Shown here: positions 47,401-59,400 of the stretch, one piece after another
How positions within the stretch are numbered: position 1 is the first letter of the stretch
How the letters are laid out: each line of letters starts with the position of its first letter
Assembly: GCA_905178155.1 (NCBI GenBank)
Contig: CAJINV010000008.1
Location: 2,170,001-2,234,000 of the forward strand
DNA from: Amoebophrya sp. A120
Lineage: Eukaryota > Sar > Dinophyceae > Syndiniales > Amoebophryaceae
Direction: 5' to 3'
Length of the DNA stretch: 64,000 nt
Translations under genes and position numbers: made by a program
The notes under the pieces: model-generated
Seen by the model: the letters and a program-made list of their open reading frames with translations, nothing else
What the model was told of the DNA's origin: nothing
Database searches by the model: none

Positions 47401-50400
47401 TTTTCAAAGAAAAAAAAAACTTGCGCGCCTCTTACATGGCGCGCGCGAAAGGCCCCGGCCTCTTCAGTGTGTGTCCAGGGGATTGGCGTGACTTTTGGGC
47501 TTGCGCCGTCTTGGTTGCCGATAGGACGCAAACCCTCGGGAGCCGCCGGCCTTTGGGGTGGTGTCTGCCGTTCGCATCGGGGGAATATTTGTGGCCCTTG
47601 ACCGCTGGCGCGGAGTGAGAGGGACGAACGCAAGGACGTTTTTGTCGTAAAAGCAGCACCTCCCGGCGCCGGAGGCTTCGAGGTGCACGCAGATCATGAC
47701 TCCGAAATCTGTGGGCATCTATCTTCGAAGCCCGCGGCGACGGGGCGCGCTTTTTTTACGACAAAAAATTCCACAATTTACGACAAAAAATCTAAAAAAA
47801 TTTAAAAAAATCAAAAAAAATTGCGTCGCAAGAAAAACCTTAGGGGTCTGCGCTACCTTGGGGAATTCTGCCATTTTTCGTCCCGCCCTTGTCATTTTTC
47901 TGACACGGACTTGACATGGATTCCGGATTATTTGTCGTAAGATTTCGCCGTCAAGATTCCGTTCTGAAAAATGTGGGTGGGACATTGTGTCTTGTCTTCG
48001 GTGGAGCCTGATGATGAAGGTCTTCTTGGTGTCTTGCAAGAACCTCGCGTGTGTCCTCCCAGAGGCCGGGGCCCGATCGGCGGGAGGGTTGGTTTCTCAC
48101 TTGCGTGGCGACACACCCGCGGCCCACCTCGGAGCCACGGAAGGGGCCGGCGGTTGGTCTTGGGCGCGCCTACCATTTCCTCATTCCGTTTTTTGCCCCT
48201 GATATTCCTCGGACGCCGGCGTGGTGCATGGCCGCGACATAGTTGGCCGATGGGCGTGCGCGCCTTCGCTTTTGCCTCACCCCCTTTTCGTTTTTGCCAA
48301 TTTTTTTTTTTCCGCTTTTTTCCAAACTTAAAAATCACGGCTATTATTTTTTATTTTATGGGCCCACTGGGGCCCGATCCCGTTGACTTCTCCCTCCGGG
48401 CGTCGTTCCAGCGTCCTCCGCTCAGTAGCCCGCGCCTACCTGTGCAGGCGAGCAGCGTCTTCATCTAGCTACTCCAGTAGTCCCCACGTCCCACCACCGC
48501 GGCCGACGCAGCAAGGCAAGCGCTTCTGGGGTTTCAAGCTCGTAGTGTAGGGCTCAGATTTTGACTTCTTCGAACCATGGGAGTGCCGCGGGATTCTTCG
48601 AGGGGAGTGTGGGCAAACCATGGGAGTGTGGGAAAGCCATCCGATCTCCTGGGAAAACCATGGGAGGTGGGAAAGCCATGGGATTGGCGTGGGAATTCTT
48701 CGAACAGGGCGGGGAGCGTTTTAGCCCCCGCGGCCGCAGCAAAACCATAGGCGGGCGCGCGGATTCGTCCTTCCGGGTGGTTCCGCGGGGCCGGTGCTAG
48801 CTGGGGCGACTAAAGCAGCAAAGCCAGCTCGCTGCTTTTTGGTATGGGTCTGGTTTCTTTTCTCTCGGACAATCCTCCAGAGTCAGGAGCGCTATCCCTT
48901 CCAGCTTCTGGGGACACATGGTGGCGACGGGTGTCATGAGCAGCATACATCACCCGAAAAGAGCCCGGCCATCAAGCACTCCTGTTGTCCCGTCCGAAAG
49001 GATGACGAGGGGAACTGCGGCCGCACTAAATTGATCGGCTACATTGGGTGCCCGAGTAGCGTGATGGACTATGAGCCGGCTGCGAAAGCTTTTCTTGAGC
49101 TTTGCCGCACGCGGTACGGCGCGCGCGGACCCTTCCCGGAGCATTGGGGCTGATGTCTGGGATGGCACCAAGTCCGTGAGTGAGAAAATGTTGGGCCGGC
49201 TCTACACGCCCGCAAAGGGGCTGGGGTTTTTACGGAGAGCGAAGGCTCGGAGGCCGAAGGCGAGAAGGAGGGGAGGCAGCCTGCTCCACCGCCTCGCGTA
49301 CTTAGATAGACTCGGGGGAGCGACCGCGCTTGGTGCGCGACCTGTGTCATCGTGTGAGAAATACGACACCAGCGAAAGTGCCAGGGAGGAAGAGGATTTC
49401 AGAGGGCATGGAGGTGCTTGCCATACTGTGCGGGCAAATGCTTACGCAGCCAGCTCGCGACGGACCTCGGGCGCTGATGGACAGGCTCAAGGCAAAAGCC
49501 GAGCGCCATCGTCGGGATATCGCCACGAACATCGTCGACCGCCTGGCCGACGGCCGGGGGGGTTCGTTTCTATTGGACTTCGTCGGGCAGCTGGTACGGA
49601 GATGGTTCCTGTTTGTTCAAGAATCAGCCTGCCCGGAGACGCTGGGGAGTTCCTGTCTTTTCACGAAGTAGCTCCCAGACGATGCATAGGGCGGGCCACT
49701 TTTTGACTTTTCATTCATTGCAGTGAGTAGGTATGTAGCCCGCGCGCGTCGTTTCTTGATATTCTGAGGAAAGGGAACAGGTGTTGGCTGTCCAGCAGGC
49801 CCCTTGGCATTCCTTCCAGCAGCCACCCAGAATGAAGCATCGAGCGTGGTTGGAAAGACGACCAAGGCGGAAAGACCAGCGAGCGGCTTTCTGCAGATGT
49901 GTCGCAGCGAGGGTCTCGGTGTCCTGGGGAAAAACGCCCCCGCCCCAGAATCAATCCGCTCGCTGCGAGGGGGTCCGCGGCGCCAGTGGCGCTGGGGTGA
50001 TAGTTGTGCCGACTACGTGACGATGATGATGGTGATGCGTGAAGGTTTGTAGTCCGCATCCCAGGACGAGCACGAAGCGCGCCTCGTCGCGTTTCGGCCC
50101 CTATAGTGCTGTAATAAACAGGGGAAGAGGTGGATGGCTTTGGTGTGCGGCTGTCCTTGCGAACCAGCAGGCACAGCACTGACTTACTTTTCTCCGCGGG
50201 GCAGCTGAGTGGGGCAGCGGGGTTCCTGGGCCATGAGCTAGCAAGCGGGGGCGTGCTACGATCGGCTCTGCCACCGTTTGCCATTGCCATCAGATCGACC
50301 ACCTTTGCAGGGAATCGCAAATGAGGGAGTCCTGCGGTCGGCTCGTTCCTCTTTGGGCCTCCCGCCGGCGAAATGCAAGAACAGGAGCCCTCCTGTCGGC

Positions 50401-53400
50401 TCTTCTTAGTATTGCAGTTCCCGCGCGCGTATTTGTGAGCATGTCCTTGTCTGGAAGATCGACTGGTTGGGGTTTGAGCTTGCTCTGCAGCGCGTCCTTC
50501 CATGTCGGCGCACGAAGCGACGTCGTATGTAGTGAGGTCGCGCGCGTTGGTTCTGTCCTGGCGCTTTTTTTGCCCGTCAGACAGCAAAACGGCCGGCAGT
50601 TATCAAGCGGCCGGAAGTGTTTTTTGACATAAAAGGTCACCAATTATCAAGCCGCCGGGGCTTTGCCATCAAACAAGCACGGGCCAACTCTATCGATTAC
50701 CGCTTGACAAAACGACGCAAGGGAGCCGGCAAGCAAGGGGGCCGGCAAAAGGGGGGCCCCTCTGAGGCGCCCACCGCCTTGGTTTCTGGTGGCTTGGGGC
50801 GCTCAAAAAGGGGCGCCGACAAAAGTCCAATAATACAACAACCGCGAACCCGCATGCTATTGGCACCATTTTGGCCCACTTTTCGAGGTCGCAAAGCCGG
50901 CCACCAAAGTCGGGCATCTGTAAGGCGGGGAGCGGGCCAAACGCTGCGACTTTTCAACAAAAAAAACCAAAAAACGCGAACGCCGCCAAAAGCCGAAAGC
51001 CAATCCGCATGTTGTGGCCCCCTTTAGGGGGCCAATAGTGCCGGCCCCGGCGGAGGCCCTAGGGCGGCCATAGCGTGTGGGAAAGCGTTGCTTCTCTGGA
51101 GGCAGCAGGGGCGCGGCTTTTCCACAAAAAAAACCAACAAACGCAAATGCCGCCAAAAGCAGCAGGCTTTCAATCCGCCTGCTAGGGGCCCGATTTGGGG
51201 CGCCCAAGGGGCCGACCCTGGCGGGGACCCGAGCGGGGCCACGGCATGCGGGGAAGGCCTTCGGGCTTTGCAGACAGGAAGCGGGCGACTTGTAGCCGTG
51301 ATATCTACCGCCCCCGACACCATGCGGGGCAACGCTTTGGAGGGCGGCAGTAAAAAAAGCCACTGCGGCCTTACTATCTACCCCCGCGGGCGCGGCTATT
51401 ATTGGTGTCTATTATCTATGGCCCTCAGTCGCACTCGCAGCGCGTCGCGCGGAATCCCCTTGATGCATATAGTCCCGCGCCGATTTCTTTTCCCTCGTGC
51501 CGATTTCTCTTCCCTGGCTGCGCGTCAAAAAATGGCTGCGCTGCGCAAGCTTTCAGCTGCCAGACATATTTGTAGTGGTGGTCGGGGATGTTGGTGGAGC
51601 TCCACCGCCAAAGTTTTCAGGAGGCAGGAAAGCGCGCGGAGGAGTATCCGATCCATCTACCAGGTCGCCGGGCTACGTACGTTGGTGTGGGCGCCGATTT
51701 CAGCTGCAGCGGCACCATAGTGCTACGTAGCGCATACCCACCGAACTCAACCTCGAGAGTATTTGGCTCTGTTGTTGGTTTCTCGTGCGCCAGGGCCTCC
51801 CTTCTGTCGTAGTATAGAAATCAATGCGGGAGTATACGTGGCCCGCTCGGCTTTGTTTTTCTTTTTGTGCCGAGTTCGGGCGCTGCAGGTTACTTCCACA
51901 GCGGGAGTGGGTTCCGCGGAAGGTAGTAGCTAGACCACCTGACTTATCTAGTTAGCCCAGCCCTTAAGGCAGAACGAAGACGGGGAGCAGCGCGGGCGTT
52001 TGCTATCCATTCGAGTGCGTAGCTAGCATGGCGCTCCAGCGACTTTGAGGACTTTGGCGCAATATAATTCAATGCACTTACTGACGTCACAGGTTGCGCC
52101 CGAGCTCGGCGCGCTATCGCTCTGCGACTTGCAATACGGTGGGCCGGCGATTGGCGTCATGGATGCGCGCGCGCAAGAAGGCCTCGGTGGCCGCGGCGTT
52201 AAGCACATAACGCGCTATGTGGGCAAGCGGGCATTTGGGCAGTGGGCGGGGCTGCCATCTTATCTTGGCTAAAAACGTACCCACCCCAGCCGCGGCATCA
52301 CAATCATGCAGAGGAAGTGCCAAGTGAAGGCCCAGACACCTGGCGCGGGCCTGTCCGAGAGAGACACAATTCCCGCTCTCGTTTTTGTATGTGTGCGTGT
52401 AGTTGTAGAAACCCTTACTCTTTTAAGCGCCAGCATTGTCATCAGCACAGGCGGATGGGTATGGGCTCGCGATCTGGATGCATGCAGGCTCACTTGTCAT
52501 GCAGATATCTGAGCTACGAAATGAGGTGGCTAGGTTTTTGTTTAAGATTGATACGTGCTCCACGCATGACATGGGACAGTGAGCAACGCGATTGGGTTTG
52601 GATGGTTGCGAGCAATTTGGCGACAGCGACAGCGCGATCTGCAAACGTGATTCCGCAAACTTGATTTCAAATCTAAACGTGATCCCATAAACGTGATCCG
52701 ACGATAAACGTGATTCCATTAACTTGATTCCAAACGCAAACGTGATTTCAGATTTTGGCTAACTTGATATGGGAGATTTCCGAACACAAGTGCACGCATA
52801 CCGATGTTTCTGCTGCCTCGTGTGGCAACGAGGCGGCCGGGTTTAACTGGTGGCGGTAGGCACAGAAAAGGACCCATCCCCATCCAATTTGTGATTGCAA
52901 AGCATGCATATTCCATTAAATCCTGTGTCTGTGATGCAAAAAATGGATGGGGATCGTGGATTTTGTTCTGTGGATAGGGATGTCGGATTTCCTGGAGGGC
53001 GCCGGCAGTACGTCAGTCGCCTTCGTCTTTTCAACCGCGGTGGTGATGCAACTTTATTCAAGCGGCTGAACAACGGGACCGTGTGGCTGGATCCGCCCAT
53101 TACCGTGGACGAAGAAGATCCGAGCAACTACGGCGACATCGGCAGAGAGCTGTGGGCCCTGCTGGACGGCGGAACGCTGGTCGCGGGGAAAGACTATGTC
53201 CAGTTCGGGACTGTGGCCACTGGGGAGGAGGGCGGCACTTCGATCTTCCTGGACGGCGCGGGCATCGCGACAAAGCAGCCAGTGCGCCGCCTCTATGTGG
53301 CCGCACCGTTTGACCGTGTCCCCACTCCCGGTTCCGCTTACTCTTGCAATAACGATCCAATCCACATTTGTGGAGCCCTGCTGTACGCTCCTGCGTGGAG

Positions 53401-56400
53401 CCTGGATGAGTCGACAAGCTATCTACAGCACGCCTGGCACCTCCCGCCCCAGTCGTTCCGCCTTGTCCCGCGGACGATGCTCGAGGCCTCGGCTTCGTCC
53501 CTATTGAATCCCGGGGATGCCAGCGAACGTAGTCCTCTGAATCGAAAGCTGGGCCACGTGGATAGTTGCCAAGGATCCTTAGTCACGGCCACTACCAGTC
53601 TGGGGCAGTGGTGGGAAGTGAGCTTCAAGGACGGGCAACCCCGGCCCATCATGGGCTTCGTTGCGTTCAAGCAGACCCAGAGCAACTACGATAACAACAT
53701 TGACGACGCGCCGATCTACCTCAATGGCACACTAAGAAGTGCCATTCGCAATATGCCCACCCTGCCTCATTGGAACGCCCGAGGTGTTCCAGACTTCCAC
53801 GACGCGGGCACGTGGGTGTCCATTGGCCAGGACGCTTCAAAAATTCGCATATCCGACCCGGCTACCGCGAGGGCTAGCGGACTGAACGGCATCACGCTCT
53901 GTGGGTTTTGGTTGTTCCAAAGCTGTGTGGGGGCAACGTCTTCGGACGCCAACAACTATCGGCTCGAGAGACTAGCAGACCAGGGCGACCCGGCGGTGCG
54001 TCAGAGTTTTGCCTGCACAGAAGAACTCGGGCGGGCTTTCTCAGAGTATGACTACCTACCAGGGGTGAATGGGGAGGACGGAACTCTACCGGGGAACTGG
54101 CCCTGGAGGGAGTGCGTCCAGTGGTGCGCGCAGGAGCCGAAGTGCGGGGGCGTCGACTACGAGTTGGATGGCTGCTCCTACTCCCCAGCTCGCGGAATGT
54201 GCCGTCCCCGTAGAAGCGCCAGCACGCGCGCAGCGCTGGATCCCACCGCGGATGTCGCGCGGGACGCACGGGTTGCCCTGGTCATGACGGACGGCTGCCG
54301 TAGGAGTCTCATGCCCGCACGTCCGCTCCGCTTCGTCAGTAAGACCGACTTGACCACGTTTTTGCTGAACAATAAAGGTGGCTATCACCTTACCAGCACA
54401 CCCCGCATCGACCGCTCTGCCAACGCGGAGTACGGCTCGTGCGCGGCGGCCAGTTCGGGCCTGTATGACGCTTCGGGCCCAGACAACCCCGACTACTCCT
54501 CGCGGGGCTTCTGCAATCGATACAGCCACGGAGAAACCAGCACCGATATCCTGCAGCTCGAGGTGCAGTCCACGGACACCGCGGGCAACGATGTCAGTGG
54601 TATGTACGTCGCGGGGGTGGTATCAACTGCAAATATGTCTTGCTCGTCTAGAAGGGTTGAACTTGTGATGCTGTCTTTGGATGCTAAACCTTAGAAATTA
54701 ATGTTGCATGATCAGCAAGAGGAGACCAGTACTAGTTTGTTCCACGCGGAGAGGCCGTTTGTCATGCGGAATAGGCAGCAGAAAGTCCGGAAAAATTATC
54801 TGTGAAGATGCTGGCTCATGCATTACAGGCATCATGGTTGATGCAGAATATGTATGACAAACGCAAACCTGGCAATCTCCCAGACCCAGACATATTAATT
54901 TGCAATGCATAGTTGGTCCTGCAGATGCGGGCGGGGGACACCAACAGGGGAGTGTCGCGCGTGTACGTGCAGTACCTACCAAAGGGCAATCCGCAAATGG
55001 GCGTCTATGTCCCGGGATGCACGCGCAGCGATCCGAGGGGCTCGGCCGTGTGTTTGCACGGCTGGCGGGAGGTGGACAAAGGCGCCTTCCTGGAAACCGG
55101 GATGGACTGCCGCTCCGGAGAGGAGCAGTCGGCCCGTGTCCTCTACTTCGGGGAGCCCGTGTTGGCCAGCTCGATTCGGATCATTGGGAAGAGCCCGGGC
55201 CTGTCACCCTGCGACACCGCAAATGTCGCCTACCGCGCGGAGCTGATTCTTCGCGCCCACGACGGCGTGCGGCAGGTGGGGCGGCGCTTGGAAGCGGGAG
55301 ACGGAAACCTGAAGATACCGGGGGACTTGTCCGTCTTCCCACCTGACTACGACGCTTGTCTGCAGTGGTGCGTGGACCATCCGACCTGCGTGGCGATCTC
55401 GTTTTACGAACATTACAAGTGTCAGCCCTTCAAGGCTCTGGGGAAGTACCAGGGGCTGGAGACACGTTTCAGCAGCGTAGTCACCTTCGTCTCGCACAAG
55501 TATCGGGTCAAGGAGCACGGCATGCGGCTCTTCTACAATCTGGGGACTCCAGGGTACCCCATGTGCCCTCCGGAGCTGCTATCCCACAGAGAGCTAGAAT
55601 ATTATCTCACATTTGTTCGTAAAAATAAATGTGAACTCACAGTTGTAGTTGAAAAATTTCCCATAGGGTATCCGTGTGTTTGCTGCTGCATATCCAAATA
55701 GTATGCTAGTGTGCTAGCTCCTTTCTGTGCGATAGCCGCTTGGTTTGCCAATAGCGGACGAGGATCATTGCGAAGAAGCGATACATATCCTCACAAAAAA
55801 CGTCCCCACCGAGATTTGTATCAGTAGCTGGAACACCTACACCAACACTTGTAATGCGCATCCCCATGAGAGGGAGAGGGAGAGGTATCTCTCTGGTCGT
55901 GCTTCGTTTGGCATTCTTTGTAATCGCTGTTGTAACTAAAACTACAGGAACAGGATAAGCAGTGACCCGCACCTTGCTGTCCGTGCTAACCTGCACTACG
56001 ATGCTCACAGATAGAAACTGTTGATGCGTCACTTCCAACACTTCTGGCTCTGTGTTGCGAAATTCCTATCGTGACTATGTCGAGGGGGCGGCTTTCCACA
56101 GGATAGTACACTTTATCCAATACCTCCGGGTGGAGCAGCGGAAAGGTCAAGCCCGTCGCTATCAACAGGAAAAATCCGCCCTCCCCATATCAAAGTGGCA
56201 ATGAATCTGTGTTGCGGGATTTGTCTACACAAATCAGCTTTGTCTTTCAGTAGAGGACTGCAGGCAGATGCAGAGCCTAGAAGGGGCAGGCTAGACGTGG
56301 GCGCTCAGCTGCATGGCAGACGTCTCGTCTGCCCTGTAGTTGGCGCAAAAGCATTACCAATCGCCTGCGTCAAGCGGCCGACGCTCTGGCTTTGCTCTCC

Positions 56401-59400
56401 TGCAAGACAAACCAACCTGACTTGTGGCCACAAATCAGCATCACAAATTTTCAAAAGGATGCCTGTTCGATATGGGGAGGGGGGATTTTTCCTCACAATA
56501 GTCGCTCCGATGTGCTGGGTCACTTCGCTTACCAGCAGCCGCTCTCTTCCAACCCGGAAGGACCGGGGCCCAGCGCCTCGTGCAGGGACGCAGCAGGGGG
56601 CTGGAGTGAAGTTCCGTTCGGTTGCAGCGTGTCCAGAAAACCAGTGAATGTCGGGCGGCCACACTTCCGGGGTGGCACCCACACGGGCGGCGCACCCACT
56701 AATGAGATGTTTCTGGATCCGCGCTTATCAAAATGAAAAATCCCCCCTCCCCATACTAAAACGGAGACTTGTGTAGCATGATTGGTGACCACAAATCATG
56801 TCGTCACGCTAGAAGGCAAAAGATGCGGACTGTTGTGCTGGCTGGCGTGGGAACGCCTTGCATCTTCAGCATAAAAACAGGAGGCACCTGGAAGTGGGAA
56901 ACAGCATGACAAACTGCCTGCAATTCAGGCCGCAACTGCGTCTCGTGGCCTTCTAGGAATACAAGTCGATTTGTATCCGCAAATCCAGCATCAGAAATTT
57001 CCTTTCCGATATGGGGAGGGGGGATTTTTCCTCGCAATAGCGCTGCCACCGCCTGCCTTATCAGGTGCTGTGTGTAAAGCGCGTGTACGTTGATTACTCC
57101 CTGTACCGAGTGCGAACCCTATCAAAAGGAAAAATGCCCCTACCCCATATTGAAACGGCGATTTGTGTAGGATGATTTGTGACAACAAGTCATGTTGTCA
57201 TGCTAGAAGGCAAAAGAAGCGGACTGCAGTGCTGGGTGGCGTAGGGAAGCTTTGCGTCCTCAGCATGACACCAGGAAGCAACTGGAATAAATGGGAAACA
57301 GCTTGACAAACCGCCTGCAATTAAGGCCGCACCTGCGTCTCTTGGCCTTCTAGCAATACAAGCCGTACGCAAATGCAGCATCTAAGGACTGACCCCTAGC
57401 AATACAAGCCGTATTGGTTGAGGACTGACCCCTTCGTTCTAAGTGCCGTCAGCCATGGTATCCGCAAATGCAGCATCACAAACGTCTTTTTCAATATGGG
57501 TCGGGGGAAAAATTTTTCTTCGCAATAAACCAAAATAACCGGGGAGCCCGTCCGTTGTTACCGTGGTGCGGAGCGTGAGCAGCGCATCAGCAAGATTGAG
57601 TGCAAGGAGGTCGGCTTGGGCATGGCGTTGACGGCGCCTCTATTCTTGCCGTACTTGCGCGACCCATACCAAGGCGACCCACACGGTCTCGGTGGGCGAG
57701 AGCATTTTAAATGGGGAGCTGCAATGGAAGAGGGGGACTCAACTTCTGCCGGTTGCCAAACCGGGAGCTCAGGATGGTGCAGTGTCCCCGCCGGATGCTC
57801 ATTGTCGGACACCAGTGGCCACGTCCACTGGAACAGTGCTAAGTTCGACGAGGCCTGTTGTGCAGTGGGGTACAATTTGATTTGCGGCACTCGGCAAACA
57901 CCACCGCTGCCCTATCAAGAGGAAAAATTCCCCCTCCCCATATCGAAACGAAGTTTCTGATGCTGGATTTCCGTACACAAATCAGATTTGTCCTGCAGTA
58001 GAGGACTGCGGGCATATGTCAAGCCTCGGTCGAGAGGTTTTGACGTAGGCGCCTAGCATGGCAAACGTGTATGCTCTAAGCCCAACAGCATCACAAACCG
58101 CCTGCAAAATGCAGGGGGCTCTCTGGACTTGCCTTCTTGCAAGACAGACAAGATTTGAGGTCACAAATGTGCATCACAAATTTTCAGACGGATGCGTTTT
58201 CAATATGGGGAGGGGGAATTTTTCTTTACGATATGCCCCCGCCCCGGCGGATCCATCCCAAGTTCGAGCGCGATCGATTGTTTTTTACCCGCACCTATCA
58301 AATGTAAAAATGTCTGGGTCTGGAAAGATGCAACTTGTGATGCTGCATTTGGATTCCAGAAAAATCTGTATTGCAGGAGTACCAAAAGGAATGTAATTTT
58401 TGCTACGCGGAGAGAGCATTTGTCATGGGGAATAGGCATCAATAAGCTTTCAAAAAATCTGTGATGCTAGGGCATGCATCACAGACATCAGGGCTCATGC
58501 AAAACATGCATGACAAGTGTCAAGATCTTCCAGACCCAGACATTTTTACAGTTGATAGCACCGAGGATGTCACGGACCCCACCCGGATTGCCGCGCAACC
58601 CTTTCGTATCCACGACTACCCGGCCATGAAGTGGTGGCACCAGGTGGAGGGCCACCCCCTGGAGCTGCGCGTGGACCTGGACTGGGAGGACCACGGGTAC
58701 GGAAAAAGGGCTGCGGGGATTCTTATCAAGTTGTTCTGCTCTCCCTTTGCGACGCTGATGGCCGAGCGATGGATCAAGCAGGTTCCGCGCAAACGAAAAA
58801 CGGAGACGCTGCTCTTCTATCGCGACGTGGACGACATCGTTGCGTTCGCCTATTCCGTACGCATTGCAAAATAAAATGTCTGCTGGAAGGTCTGGAAGTA
58901 GCTTGTATATGCTATGTATAGAAGTGTCGACGCCCGCGACATGAAAATGAAATGATACGTCGCCAAGCATGAAAATTTTCGTCGAGGTTCTGGCCCTAGT
59001 AGATCAATGTCCTGCAGCATTCGAAGCTGCTTGCGGCGGCAGTGCAAATAAGAGTTCTTCGTTCAGATAATGCGTAAAAGCTGGCACGACGAGAGTCGCC
59101 ATCGTGAAGGGTGCGCCTGATATCACCTGACTATGTGGCACTTCTGATGCTGATCAGCTTTGTGCATCACAGGTTTACTTATTTGGTGTTATTCAAAATC
59201 GAAATGCGAATGCGCCATGCAGCGAGACTCTTTCAGTTTCACCAACCTGACGATATCTCCCTACTCTCCCAACCAGACCAGCCAGACGTGATATTTGCAT
59301 TCGATATCCCTACTCCAACGACAATATCAAATGTAAAAATGTCTGGGTCTGGAAGATTGCGAGATTTGTCATGCATATTTCGGATCACGCAAATGGCGTC

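Larger units (their letters stand above)
44903..52769 (+). other. 7.9-kb intron of the giant gene, filled with repeats
   Basis: Exon 9 ends TGGCA and exon 10 is preceded by TTGATA then TGGGA, so the right end looks like an introner end while the left end does not start TAT. Arrays of AATCAAGTTA-like units lie at both ends (44987-45075 and 52632-52769) in opposite orientation. An introner-like left end TATCCACTGCAAAGATGTCT is at about 45128. No exon of the gene was found inside. Confidence 0.6.

Noticed and set aside
58857-59310. Placement of this intron as a TAT...GATA introner at 58851-59306
   Set aside because: That placement leaves a frameshift; only the TATTCC/TACTCC placement keeps the frame.
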